From Embiotoca jacksoni (lineage: Eukaryota > Chordata > Actinopteri > Embiotocidae): a stretch of 64,000 nucleotides of DNA. Under the pieces are notes generated by a model. That model had not been told where the DNA came from, made no database searches, and saw nothing but the letters and a program-made list of their open reading frames with translations. Position 1 is the stretch's first letter; every line of letters begins with the position of its first letter. The position numbers and the translations under genes are program-made. Location of the stretch: NCBI GenBank assembly GCA_022577435.1, contig JAKOON010000013.1, positions 2,538,501-2,602,500 on the forward strand, given 5' to 3'. Positions 24,791 to 38,480 of the stretch are shown one piece after another.

Positions 24791-27700
24791 TAATTAAATT
24801 ACTTGGGGCGCAAAGTTTTAGGTCCTCCTTAGTCGATGCTGCTGACAAACTTCAAATTTAAACAAAAACGGTGCTTCTTTTTTTTTTTAATAAAGCAGTG
24901 ATGAACAGCAGGACATGAGAGCACTGATGATGATGATGATGTCCTATACTCCGACAAACACTATGCGGTCTGTCCGATTAGAGATCTCCTGGGACTGCAG
25001 CACCGCCAACACAAACTGCTCCAAAAGCAGTCTGTGCTGTTGTGTTTTTTGGGGGGGAAATACGATCCACAGTATGAAAGCAGCATTAATTGACGCTAAA
25101 GGTTTCCTAGGCCTTGAGCTGCTGTTTCTCTTGTCAGCTGGCCAGCGCTGTTATAAAGGAAAAAAAAAAAAAAACTGCAGACAGCATGAAGACTGCTTCT
25201 GTTTGCAGTCGTCAGGGTTGAGCTGCACGCGGGCCACAGGTTGGACTGCTCATGCGAAAACTCCTACAGACTCAAACGTGGCTCGTGACAAGAGAAGTAA
25301 GAAGTGTGTGTGAGAATTATGGGTGGGTGTGTGTGGGTGTGTGGGTGTGGAAGGGTTTTTATTTTATTTTCCCACCAACCAAGAGTGGTTTTCCCCTTCA
25401 GCCACCCTGCAGAATGCAACAACCGGATCCACTTCTCAAAAGTTGTGTGTCCTCTTTTGGCTTCCTCGTATATAATTTTTTTTTATTTTTTTTTTTTCTT
25501 CCCTTAAACCATATTGATTTTAAACCAGAGTTTTATAGTCAGGGTTAATTTGACTGGCCCTTGTGAAAGAACAACAATCTGCTGTGGTTTAAATGGTCAC
25601 AAACTGCCACAGGTCTGTTGGGAATATCTACGTGATTAATGCAATTTCACTCACAACGTTTGGGTGCTTAGCTGCCTATAAACTCCCAAACGGAGATAAT
25701 GCTGAGCTGTTCTGTGATGAAGAATGAACACACCCAGAGGATGTTGAGCTAATCTGCAACGCCATAATAACAATTCTGGAGGACAGCGTTTAATCAGAGG
25801 CTCTCTGAAGATGAGATTGAGTCCATCTCTTTGTGCTGAAAAAAAAAAAGCCTCTTTTCTGCTTTCATCCACAAAGTGGGTTTGGCCACATCAAAGTATT
25901 AGTCCAGTTTCACATTATTTTTATTTCCCTGCTACGGCAGATTGTTTATTTTTAGTTTTTTTTTTATTTAATTGGGGTCATAGAAAAAGTTTTGAAGTGT
26001 CATATATGTCAGAGGACTCATTTTTAAGTTTATGTTGGTCATCGTAAGTAAGAGATTTGGGTTTTATTCAAATATTCACTTCTGTTTAAAATCCAATAGA
26101 TTTTTTTTCTGACTGTTTGAATAGTTAAATAGTTAAAAGGGAAAGTGGGGGATTTTAACCCTGATCAGCTGTGAGGCAGCTTTACAAACGATCCACGCCC
26201 ACCTCACCTGCCTCAGGTGACACACCTGACTTTCACCACCTAATTATCCACATTCTTTAAATCCACCTGCGTTTGCACCACTCTCCTTCCTCACTACTTT
26301 GTGTGTGCAACACTTTATATGACGTGACTTTGCTCTAATGAGAAAAAAAAAATCACATAACAGGAGTTCAGAAAGTCGCTGCTGCTGCCGCCAAGTTAAC
26401 AGACATTTTATTTTCTTGTTTAAAGAAAAAAGCAGTGGTGGCATACCTTACATAACCTCCTCCAATGTGGGCATACCACAATTTACTATCATTGTAGTTT
26501 GTTGCTGTGAGACGCTCGTCCTTCCCGCCACCATTTGTGCTATCAATCCAGCCCAGATACACCAGACCACACGGGACTGCCTCCACATCACAACTTCTTT
26601 CCTACTCCAATTTGAACTGGTGCCACAAATACAGCATCAGCAATGAGAAGCATGTCCCAGCAGCTGCTAATTAAATTGGAGGTTGTTCATCCTCTTTGCA
26701 TATTAATTTGTATAGAAGCAGTAGAACTGAAACTTTAGCCCCTTTTCTGTCAGTCCTGAACAGAAAAATCAGTTTTTGACCGTCACGTGGATCTTGTTTT
26801 TAACTTAAATCTATCATGTTTGGTTATCACAAAGCATTAAAGAATATTGACATTTCCTTTTGGTGTTTTTAAAAGCTGCGATTCTAATGGCTTGATCAAA
26901 CTAAACTTTTACTGCCTTATATAATATAATCTGTATTTCTCAATAAAACAAGTACCACTGTATGATACTGATGGGGGTGAAACAGTTACTGATCAAAAGC
27001 ATGGGTGTGATTACACTATTTGCCAAGTCTCTCATTTCATCGAGTCAATACCAAAAGCAGTGTGGGCGGAGATCATTTGTGCTGCTGTGAAGTACTTGTT
27101 AAAGTCAGAGATTACTTTGACTCAACTTGAGTTCAGCTGTAAACTCAGTAAAACACACGAGCGGGTGTTTTTTCAGAAATAACAATTATCAACCCTGTGT
27201 TATATAAAATCTCTTTTTTTAAAGTTTGGATTGCTATGATCACGAATCTTAACAAAACAAATGTCTTTCATAATGTTTAATATACTTCACAGCAACAGAG
27301 TGGCATTTAAAACTACCTCATTTTCTCCTACATGGTTTGTTTTAACCCTGAAGATGTATTTAATGACACAGAAACACTTAAAAAAAAAAAAAAAGAGAGA
27401 GAGAGAGCAGAATGTGTTCATTAGTCCTGACCTGCAGCGCACACCAACGGAGCCCTTCGTAAAAGGACAATGTATTCGCCCAGTGCAAAGAAAACAGACA
27501 GTTGTTCAAGTAATGAATTAAAGATTGAGTTTAAAAAGTGTTTGTGGTAACCTGAGGGATATGAATAATGCATTGGCAAATGGATCTATTTGGACCCGGA
27601 TGAGTTTTCTGCATTTATTTCTTCAGATGGAAGCAGCTCAGCCAACAAAGAAGTCTGATTGCTGCGGTCAGATTTCACCAAAAGGAAAACTTCAGTCCAT

Positions 27701-29972
27701 TTGGGAAGATTGTAGTAAAGATCTGTCAAAGCAGATTCTGCAGACATATTTAATCCAAATATTTTACTGTTTCTCAGACCTAAATGTGACTTTTGTGACC
27801 TTCGCATTGATCCCATCTAATGAAGAGCTCCTGGGTGTTTTTTCTTCTAACCTATAATCACCTCTAAATCTTTAGGATTAAACCCAGACTAATCACCTCT
27901 GCCCAAGTTTAACTTTACACATCACAACCATTATGCACGCTTTTTCTCATGTAACAGCATCTCATTTTGGCTCCTTATAGTCTGTTAAACGTCACATTTT
28001 CAGGCGAGTGCATATTCATTAAACACAGAGAAGAAGGGGGGTTCGGAGGCGCCGTGAGTTGATGTTCCAGCTCTATCACAATCGCCACCCACGGTTTCAC
28101 TCTGTATAGCAGCGCTATCTGTGTTCCAATCACACCTCTCTATCCATATTTATAGCCGTAGGTGAGCGAGCCACGCCGAGGGTCCTCCCCCGTGTAATTA
28201 TTCAGTCTCTGTAATACATCAGTAATGCTGTTTGTGGCTCAAGGTCGGAGCCAAATGTCCAGAAGGCCGAGGCGGTGATGGATTACTGTTTTCCAGAGTC
28301 TTGAACTCTGTAGGACAGTGACCGATTTCAGCAAATCAAGAAAGACCTTTTTTTATTTATTTTTTGGAGTCTTTATATTGACACCTTTTAAAGTGAGTGA
28401 AGGAAAAGCAGCCTCAGTTTTTCTGAGTGTGATGGTCTTCAGTGGATCCTCATAGGATAGAGGGCGTATCTCCGTGTCAACCTCTTTCATTTCTTTTCCT
28501 CCTTCGCGTCATCTAATGGATTTTTGTTTTGCATTAAATATACTACACATTTATTTGTTTAACTGTCATGGATATATCTTATCTTGTATCATAAGCTGGC
28601 AGGTGTGTTTGCAGATGACTCATTTCAAATGTTACAATCATTTCTAATTCTTGGAAAACAGTATGATGTTTCAGATGATGCTAGTGGCATTCATGGCTAC
28701 ACGAATATGTGCATGCACAAAGGGAAGACACGTCAATGGTTACGCAATCTGTGTGTGTGCATGTGGTTGTGGAAAGGTTAGTGGATGTTTGGTTGGGGAG
28801 TTTGAGGGTTAGTGCTTGTTTGGTTGGGTGTGTTTGAAGGTGTTATCGGATAACAAGTTGGCGTTTTAAAAGATCTTCGGCCTTTGTGGACAGGAATCTC
28901 GTTTTCTCGTTTTGCTGACAAACACTAAGCAGAACACGCATGCATACCAGCAGCAGTATGAATACTTACCTTTTGTCCTCATTTCGATTTTGTGCCATGT
29001 GGGCACAATTCACATGAAGTAATAACAACAACTCTCAGTGCACATACATTATGTATTAACCACTTAAATCACACCAACATCCTCATTAGTGAGAACACAG
29101 GCTGGAAAATGTCTGCAGTCATGATATCCGAGTATCATTTGGTTGTTTACTCTCATCCATCTCATCTGACTTTTAAATTATGTTAAAAAATGTCCTCTTC
29201 ATTGAAACGGTTTCATTTTTTTTCTAAAAGTTATTTCATTACTTTTCGTGGAGTAAATAAATGCACCCGTCTCTTTTTAGTGAAATTAGTTTTGAGCCGT
29301 GTTTGTTAATCAGTGTGTTTGGACACAGGAGGATAAAGAATAAACAATCTGCTGGCTCAGTCAGCAAATCAACATATTTTCTGATATTTTCTGCTTTTGG
29401 CTCAAAATGCAAAACAAGAAGTGTGATTCTTTTATTATCAGTCTGAAGCTCGGTCCATTTTTATTTTATTGTTTTTAAACTGTGAATAGATGAAATAAAA
29501 TTTTGTTGGAAAGTTCAGCTGCGGGTAAAGAAGGAAGGGATTTTGTTTTTGGTGCAGATGTTTTAGACATTTCTGTTTGAACCTTTTGTCATCAAATGCT
29601 GCACTCATTTTAAAGAAACGTTAGGCACATATATCCCATTGTGAATGTGTGTTTTTAAAATGCAGATGCAATATTTTCTCAAATAAATGTTTCCTCTGTT
29701 AAGTAATCAAGTCCACAACACACAAGTGCCTGAAAACTTGTGCCAGAATATTCTGCATTCTTTTTTTTTTATCCACATATTTTTTTTTCTTTACATTTCT
29801 GGTTATATTTATTTAATTTATACACAGTCTGTTTGTTAATCGGCTTTAGAAGTACTGGTCGGTCGATTGAATAATGAGCCTCGCAAGCTGTGTCCTGCTG
29901 TTGTCAGTCTTAGTTAATCAGCTCCAGTTCCATGTAAAGCACAGACATAAATGTGATATCAATCTTCTAATC

Positions 29973-30620
29973 CAGGGGTCTTCAACGTTTTTCAGGCCAA
30001 GGACCCCCAAACTGATAAAGATATGGAGCAGGGACCCCCTACTTTATATATTGTATAAAATTGTTTTATATTAAACTGGGCCCAGTGCCATGTATAAACA
30101 TACCTTGGTATTGTGCATTCAATACTAAGCTATTCAAATAATACACAGGTTCATACATTCATGTTTTTATTTTAAACATGTGCAAGGTACAGTGAGGAGG
30201 GTGGCCGTGCCGCTGCCATTTATAAACAGACCTCGTCAACTGATACCAATGCTAAAAATCAACATTGTCTGTCAATTGCATGATAATCATCCATACAAGC
30301 TATTTAAATTGGTGTTTTTAGCAGCGTGCGTCTTTGTGTCTGGGATCTTAGTCAGCTGGGGACTGAATAGGCTCTTGGTCAATCACTGGGAACCTGACAG
30401 AGCAATCATGTAACGTGCAGCCTTGTGATTGGCACAGCAGGGATAGGGGCGAGGCCTCCTCTTTGTGTGCAGGAGGCTTGGAGGGACATGTCCAGGCTAG
30501 TCTCACACTGAGTGAATCCGTGGCCATCTTGAGAGAGCTCCTGTGTGTCGCTGAATGTGTGCATTTCTGACTGAGAGATAACATCTTCTGCCTCCATTTA
30601 TCCATTCGCTACAATATGTT
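29973..30620. mobile_element. hAT-like non-autonomous element, partial
   Basis: It starts 'CAGGGGTCTTCAACG', then 'GGCCAAGGACCCCC' and 'GGAGCAGGGACCCCCTACT', a common fish hAT-derived repeat. The matching right terminal repeat is not seen, so the right border is a guess. Confidence 0.55.
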
Positions 30621-30849
30621 GGATTCATGTCAATGTGTATTTAAAGACATTTAATGTGTGGGGGAAAAATTGTGGGGGAAAAATATTTTTAAAAAATATA
30701 AAAAATTATTTAATCAACCATTCCCCTGAGTAGAAATCACTTGTGTTTAATGGCCTCTGCTTATAATTTACTTTCGTGAATCTTCTCTGTTTTTTTAATT
30801 TTTTTAATTTTTTTTTTTATCCCCCATATTAAGTCCGATTTTTTTTTCA
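30621..30849. other. Intergenic, AT-rich
   Basis: A low-complexity A/T-rich stretch with no feature. Confidence 0.5.
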
Positions 30850-31335
30850 TTATACCGACGACAACTGTGGCTCCGAGGTGTTGAACTTTTCAGGCTGTCC
30901 GAAATGTCGTCCACACACACGTCTGTCCGTCCCATTCCTGTGAACGCGACATCTCGGGGACACCATGAATTTCCTCAAATTTGGCACAAACGCTCCCTCG
31001 GGCTCAGAGATGAACTGATTTTCAAGGTTGAAGGTCAAAGGTCAAAGCTCATTCTTGTGAATGTGATGTCAAAGCTCGGGCACATGAGGGAGATCGTGAT
31101 GACGTGTCAACCACGTTTCAGAATTTACTGCTTCTTTGCAGCAACATCTATATTTGAAGCATCGTCCGCTGTCACGCCTACGACAGAATCAACTTTACTG
31201 GTTAAGTTCCTCCAAAGTCTTCACTGCATTTATTACGCGTCTAGACATAAAACATATAGACTAAAACATAGACGTAATCTACAACTGAACCGGTTGGCGG
31301 AGGCGTACAGCCGCGAAGCAGATTCAATTTTTAAC
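30850..31335 (+). repeat. Fish interspersed repeat ('GGTCAAAGGTCAAAG' family)
   Basis: The blocks 'ACATCTCGGGGACACCATGA', 'TTCCTCAAATTTGGCACAAA', 'GAGATGAACTGATTTTCAAG', 'GGTCAAAGGTCAAAG' and 'GGTTGGCGGAGGCGTACAG' belong to a repeat I know as abundant in teleost introns. No coding capacity is seen. The class is uncertain. Confidence 0.65.
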
Positions 31336-33105
31336 ATGACGTTATCACACTGACGCACACAAAACATCATAAAGACCAAACAAAAGAAAAATCGTGACAG
31401 TTTGTAAGTTGACAAGGTTAATTTCCTGTCGGAGGCTTCCGTCTGTGTGACTGACGGAAAGCCCACTTTAACATGCTGCAGCTGCTAATGTGAAAACACA
31501 GAAGTGAATCATGACTTCATGTTTGCTTTGATGGATCATGTGGCTGTGCTCGATGTGGTGGTGTCATACTAAACACCACAAATGGCTCGGAGGAAAACAA
31601 GCCGGGACATCTTAACCATGCTGATTGTATGCAGACACCAGCAGAGGAAACAAAGGGCAGAGAGGTGAAGTAGGAGATTTGTGTGAAAAAAACTAGAACA
31701 ATCCTTTTTAATGCACTTTTTTTTTTATCTTTTTTTTTTTTTTTTTTTATCAATTTCACAGGCTTTTAAGAGTGGTTTTAGTTTCCTCCCTGTTGTAGGT
31801 GGAGTGATTTCCTCTGAATCAATACACTACATGGAGTCTGATGTGAGGTGAAACCATAAGCAGCAAGCACATTCATCTGAAGTGTGTCTGAGTCTCTAAA
31901 AAAAAAAAAAAAAAACGCACTCTGCATTCAGTCTGTCGCCGCGTCCTGCTCCCCGCGGGACGACGGACAGCTCCCCACTCTGTCAAATCCGCAGACACTG
32001 TTAGCACGCCATGGTCCAGTCCCGGAGGCTCACGGGTAATCTTCAATCCATTGACTCCGTGTAAACAGAAGTGTCATGATCTGACTTCTGATTGCTCACC
32101 AGCTCACCGACGGCTCGGCTGCTCGGCCGTGATGCCGATTTACATATTTCAAATCAAAGCACATGATGAGGGCTGGCCGGCTCTGTAATTATGACACACA
32201 GTGTACATGACATGGCCGAAGCTTTTTATGGCGGAATATTTCAAACGGAAGCACTTGACCCAGGGTTAACAGTTTAAAATACAAATCAAATACTCGTCTC
32301 TGTGGGTTAAAGGTGCATCGTTTCTCCTCAGCAGGTGTAAATACAACGCTTCTGTTTGGTGCCTCCAGACGTCTGCAGTATTTAGAGATTTGTTAGAAAG
32401 AGTTAAAAACACGCTGATGCATGGTTTAACCGCAGCAAAATGTTGCATTAAATTAAGGCCAGAGTAACCATTTAAAGTGAATTCCCCCAACCAGTTATGT
32501 CACCTTCTTGAAAAGAAATTTGCATGTTTCGTTTCTGATCTACCACAAACACTTCCTCGAGTCAGCTCATGTTTCCAGTTTCTGCACAGAAAAACAAACC
32601 CACCTTTGAATTAAACGCGAGAAAAACACAGCCGTGCTTCACCAGTTCTGTGCTTCTGACGTGAAGCACCAACAGTAGGGAACATTTCATGTCCGTATTT
32701 GTCTAAATTTTTTTAAGTCCTCTTGCTGTGTGAAAACGGTAACACTCGATCACATGCTAAAAAAAGTTTCCTGTGAAACCTTTGTGCGTTAGTTTGCAAT
32801 TTAAATCCAGCACGGGGAAAAGTACATTTAATGGTTATTGAGGGGAAAAGATGGTAACCGGAGCGCCGTCCATACAGAATGCAGAAATTAGCAACGAATT
32901 AAAGCAGAAACGAGCGCAGTTATCTCTCGGAGTCAATGGCAATTAACTCCAAAACACTAAAGTGGAGTCTGAAAACAAAAACAACAAAAAACAGAGGAAA
33001 TGTGGCTGAAGCATCACGCCTGGTGCGATAAATTCTACACCGGTTCTACTGGAAGCCAATTAGTTATGTTAACATGCAGGGTGTCAAGTTTTTACAACAA
33101 GAGGT

Positions 33106-33157
33106 ACTCAGAAGACATATCTGAAGACTTGGACGTCTTTAGATATGTCTTCTGAGT
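33106..33157. repeat. Near-perfect hairpin, 23-base arms, 6-base loop
   Basis: The arms 33106-33128 and 33135-33157 pair with a single G:T-type mismatch. The arm begins ACTCAGAAGACATATCTGAA. It could fold as RNA or be a replication slip-back product. Confidence 0.9.
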
Positions 33158-33249
33158 AAAGTCTGTGTGACTTGCATGCAGCTCTCAGAAGTGATGCATC
33201 GATTTGATCTGCAGATTTAGCGGCTGAGGCCATCCATCAGCGGCGGGTA

Positions 33250-33374
33250 GTGTTTGAGCTCACTGCACACACGCCTCCTTTTCCCCTCAGAGAGACCAGG
33301 CATCAAACGCGTTACGAATCCCGAATGAAAACGGCTCGTTGTAAAGGAACAATAAAGGAATTTAAAAACCCTTT

Positions 33375-33419
<45 letters not shown>

Positions 33420-33490
33420 CACTGCCCGATGACACTGCCCGATGATAGGGAAGTGTTTGAGCTCAATGCACACACGCCTCCTTTTCCCGG
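33250..33490. repeat. Direct duplication flanking a CA tract
   Basis: The block 'GTGTTTGAGCTCA.TGCACA', then CACGCCTCCTTTTCCC, occurs at about 33250-33288 and again at 33451-33488, with the (CA)n tract 33379-33419 between them. Confidence 0.85.
33379..33419 (+). repeat. (CA)n microsatellite
   Basis: About 19 uninterrupted CA units. Confidence 0.95.
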
Positions 33491-34978
33491 CCGGTTTGAG
33501 TTCTGGGAGAGAACACGTGTGAAAACGAGATGGATTCTTTTCCCTTTTCTTTCTCTCGGGCTGATTTTTATCCATTTGTTATGATCTTGTCCTTTTGTGA
33601 AGATATCACCAAGTTAAATCCCGTCCCCTGTGGGGAAATATACAGTCAGTGAAAGACTGTTTACGTTGGAATAATGTGGTGTTAATGTGGTGTTAAGGAG
33701 GCTCAGGGGAGTTCCCTTGTTGTGTGAAGTCCATGAGTCTCTGCTGCAGTTGGTATGACTCATGGCAGCTTGGACTGCACACAATAAAGGACACACATCT
33801 GGACAAACAAGTGAAATTGATATATGTACAAATTTCATTCTCAAACAGACAACTATTTTCTCTTGTTACATCTTGTTTATGAATATCTGGTAATAAATAA
33901 TGATAATACAACTGTAGGGAGAGTTGTGTCCGTAGTCTCGGCACTAAGCCAAACAGCATGTCCCTGCAGGATTTAAAAAGGGCATCCTGGGGGAGGAAAA
34001 TGTCTCACAATCTCTGCTGTTTGCGCGTGTTGAGATTCTGTTGGCTTCATCAGGCCGTGACCTTTGACCTGCGCTGGGGCGGTCTGCAGACAAGTGGGAA
34101 GCGGCCGTGGCGGACTGCTTCCTGTCGGGGACGGAGTTCCCGCCCCAATTTCAGATATTGAGGGTTCTCGTTCACGAGGGAGGGAGATTGACAGGCAGAT
34201 CAGTGCAGTGAGGCCGGTGCTGTACCGGACTGAGCTAAGCTGGAGACGTTTCCTTTTTTCCTCGGGAAAGCAGGAAATGCCTTTGTACACGCCGGCTAAC
34301 GAGCACTGAATCTCATGTCTCTGATAAATAAACAAATCGCAAACTTTGGAGAACAGCTGAATATATTTCTGGCAGCTTTTGAAAAGTAGAGTCGACGCTC
34401 TCTCTGTCGCCTTCTCATCACAGCTCCCTTTCTTCTGAAATCATAAAAAGAAAGAAAGAAAAAAAATTTTAGCTCTTCCTTTCCTTTGTCTACCTTGACA
34501 GCTCTCATCTCCGTCTCTCTCCTGTCAGTCGGTCTACCACGTTTCTCTCCGTATCGTGGTATCTCCTTCCTGCTGCTTCACCGGAGAGATTCCCCGGTTT
34601 TCATCCAGCCTCCTGATTCTCTTTGAAATGATCTGCCTTTTGTTCCACAGCCGAGATTACACGTTGTCCCGTTCATTTATACTTATTTAACGAATACAAA
34701 TGTATTTATTGCACTCGAGGATAAAACAAAACATGAGTATTTTTCATAGAAACAGATACAAAACAGACAGACAGCACTGATGCCTCTCTGCACCTCTTTT
34801 AATGAGTTCAGTACAGTTCAGTGTCAACATTTGGTACCTTTTTTTGGTTTTACTGTATGTTTGAATTACTCAATTGAAGATTTTGTCATTTTTAGATAAA
34901 ATCGTCCTGATTTGCAAGTGATACAAACATAAAAATGATTCAAAAAGAAGAAGACTTTTCCTCATACAGGAAGCTGTG

Positions 34979-34979
<1 letters not shown>

Positions 34980-35028
<49 letters not shown>
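34980..35028 (+). repeat. (CA)n microsatellite
   Basis: About 24 uninterrupted CA units. Confidence 0.95.
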
Positions 35029-35032
<4 letters not shown>

Positions 35033-38000
35033 AACTCACGCCCACAGATCAGAGTGCAGTGAGCAGTTTAGAGATGTGGTTAAACGTGCACCAAACGGTT
35101 CTGATTCCAAGAATCACAGCGGTGACTGTGAAAATTATTTATATACCAAATAATTCCCACGCTGATTTAAAACAATCTCACATGCCTTCAGTGAGCTGTG
35201 AGGTTTTGTATCTCAAATGAATCTTCTCCTGAAACACCTCAGCCGCGCAGACGGTCAGTCAAGCAGAAAGCAAAGTGTTTGACGCAGGTCAACAAAACTG
35301 TCCTTACTCAGCGCTTTGTGAAATAAATGTTTGCTGAGGTATGTCGGGCTTAATTACAGCTTCTAAAACTACAAGAGTAGAGGGAACCTTTGATGAGACG
35401 ATTATGCCACATTAGACATTAGAGGATAATGTTTTCCTTTGTTACAAGCTGCGCTGGGGTTTGTCCAGTGGAAACAATCAGAGTATTTAATCTTGTTCTG
35501 TCAGCCAAACACATAAACACACACAGTGATTCACCAGGAAACAAGAAAGCACATTTTATATGCAAATAAATGCAGATAAAGCAAAAAAAAAACAGAAACC
35601 CTCAGGGCCATTATTTGGTTTCATCTCTATTTAGAAGGCTGGCATAAAAGTATTTGTTGTGCTAAAACATCCACGTCCTAAAAATGTAGTGAGGACGTAT
35701 GAATTTCCAAATGCACACCGGGATACAAGCATCATTTTCTGAAAAAAAACAAAAAAACAAGAAAAACCCGACTAATTTTTCTCTTTCCATTAACAGTGAC
35801 GCACCAAAACATTATTTTATCTTGGAAAATCTCTCCACTTGACCTGAGATGCTGGGGGGTCAATGGCGGAAATTGTTTTGTGGTCACAGAGAGGGTAAAA
35901 AAAATAAAAAATAAACGACCTCAGAAGTTTTGGGCAGAAGGTCTCTGCTCTGCTTTCAGACACTAATTGGTTCTGCTGCCTGAGGTGTAAGACGAGGCGG
36001 CAAAGGGCCAGAGAGCTGGGAGCCGAGACCGAAGCTGGAGCTGATTGACAGCTCTGCAGTTGGGAGAGATGATCTGCGGGACGGGCTCTGTGTGTGTTCA
36101 GGCGAGACGGGAAGCCGAGCCACTCCTTACAAATGTGCAGATTAACGAGATAATCAGCAGCCATTTAAACAGTGTTTACAAAAGTAATGCTCTTAAGACA
36201 CTTCAGTGTCGAACCCTGCTACGCCTCATGTACTTCCTCCTTCGTAAGGCTGCGTGAGGATCTTGAGAGAAGACCTTGGACTTGTACAAACAGAGTGGAC
36301 TGCAAGACGCTCTCCTTTCATCACATTTTAGCAAAAGGTAGCTGCATGCCTCCGCTAACAAATACAATTGCAGTTCCTGTCTGTCCATACTTAGATAACA
36401 TTTGTTGTAAAGACTGTGAAGGAGTCCTTTGATGTGGTCACATGTTTTGACTGTTAAGGCTGACTGACAGCAGACGATGCTTCAGATCTGGAAGTTGCCG
36501 CAAAGATATCTTCAATGCGACAGCATGGAAGACAATCAACTCAGATTCAAGACATACTGTCAGAGCCTCTGCTTCTGTTCCTTTGATGGTCTTATATGAT
36601 GGCCTGAAAAAAGTGTTTTTGCATCGCAGTGAAGTTGACCTATGACCTTTCAGATATAAAACATAAAATCTAAAAAAAAAATTCTCAGATGCGGTTCATG
36701 AGAACAGGACGGACAACCTGAAAACATAATTCCTGCTGTCCAGCAGAGTCAGGCTTTATCAGAGGTGTGGAGGTATAAAAATACACCTAACTGAGCCTAA
36801 TGATGAGAGAAAACCGTTGCATAAGCTACAGAGGTCATGTCTCAATAGTGTGGTTTGTTCTTTTTTCCATTATGTCCATTTCCTGTTTTATTTAGGTACT
36901 TGTCTTTCATCTCTGGTGTCTCCACTTACTTTTCTTTTTACACTCGTGTCTTTCTCGTCCTGATTGTTTCCACCTGTGTTGAGTTACTTACTCTGCCCTG
37001 TTAAAACAAGAAATACTTGCTGGCCATAAAAGTGTTCAAAGAAGGGGATATTTTTTATGACTCAGCAGCTTTGCAGCTTTTTCGTGAGCTCCTTCCCTGT
37101 GTCCTCGCACTGTCCTATCACTGAGCAATATGCAACACCCAACAAAAAGTTTCATTTACAAAAGTGACCTCAGCTACAGTCAAAAATTAAATAAGTATGA
37201 ACTTAAATCACTAAAATATCCTCTTTGTGCACATGACAAGAGTTCAAGGCACCGACCACAGAACCAAAGACAAACCTGCTGTGTCATGCTAATTCACAAT
37301 TCAACCGATGAGGAAGTAGGGCTGCCAATGACATATACTTCAACATTTTACAATAACAATTAATAACTTTGATGTTCTTGACACAAAGATGATGCTATCT
37401 CATCTCAGGGTTATGTGGTTTATGGACATCACACCGAATCTTTTATCATTAAAAGAACTTCTTTAATCTCTGTGTGCAGAACCTTCAATCGAAATTCTAT
37501 TGTGGAAAATGTCCAGTGGTCTGTCGGCTGCTTCATTTCCCTAAATTTTCCCACTTTGTGATATCATTACGTTTACTTATGGTTCATGTGTAGACACACT
37601 AAAACTATAGTGACTGACGTAAAATTGTTTGGTTTTGTTTAAGTCATAATTTAGAACACAAAGAAGTGGAAGGCCTCATTTCTTGGGATTCAAAATGTGC
37701 AATTGGAGCTCTGCTGGCATCTTGTGGCAGTCAACTTTAGTATTTAACCGTCTTTTCAGCACGGATCCCACCCTTAGTATTCAGTTTTGCTTTTATATTT
37801 TTGGGCGTTACCTTTATCTGGATTGTGATAGTAAATTGGTTTACCATGCACCAGTTTTATTACCAAAATGCAAAGTAATGTTGCTCTTCTCCTGGGACAA
37901 AGTGAACAAATTGTCTTACAATTTCCTTTATTGGCTCATTTCAACTCAAGCCATGTTGGCATTACATAGAGGTATAGACTGCATATAAAATTGGAGAATG

Positions 38001-38234
38001 TTTTGCGTAAGTTTACTAAATTTACACCATCACACAGCAAAAAATAAAATAAAAAATGTTATCCACAAAGGGGGAAATTTCTGGTGTTAAGGAACAAACA
38101 GACACAAGTATGAAGAGACAAAGCAATAGAGCCAATATTATTTGGAGCAAAAGTGAATTTCCATCAGTACAATAATTTAATAAGCATTAAGAACATGAAA
38201 GAAATTATAATAGCTGAGAGGTAATACACAAATA

Positions 38235-38480
38235 TACAATGAAATGTTATAAGATAGGCTACAAGTATGTCTCCTTTTTTACATACCGTGTAGAAGTTAT
38301 TGCTACCCAGATATTAATAAGACTAACAGCAGAATACAACAATATTAAAAGCAACCTCCAAACACAGTACACAACAACACCACTGAAATACACACACTGG
38401 TTATCATGTAGTGAGCAAAAGGCCAATCTGAAAACATATGTCTTAAGATCTCTTTTGAAGGCGTCAACAGACAAACGTAT
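38235..38480 (-). mobile_element. L2-like LINE ORF2 C-terminal relic
   Basis: The minus strand reads DAFKRDLKTYVFRLAF, the typical 'K..LKT.LF..AF' end of L2/CR1-type ORF2 proteins, then an A/T-rich tail. The fragment is short and dead. Confidence 0.55.

Larger units (their letters stand above)
22616..29972. other. Intergenic, no gene seen
   Basis: I find no supported gene here. It holds repeat copy 3 (23919), a near-perfect hairpin (24135-24202), a LINE tail (24235-24790), poly-A/T tracts and otherwise AT-rich unique sequence. Any enhancers would need cross-species comparison. Confidence 0.5.
31336..38229. other. Intergenic, no gene seen
   Basis: AT-rich unique sequence with CA microsatellites (33379, 34980), a hairpin (33106-33157) and a short direct duplication near 33250/33451. 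No coding region can be supported. Confidence 0.5.

Noticed and set aside
26368..26586. Minus-strand frame with a Tyr/Gly-rich stretch near 26450
   Set aside because: No splice partners or family motif found; likely chance.
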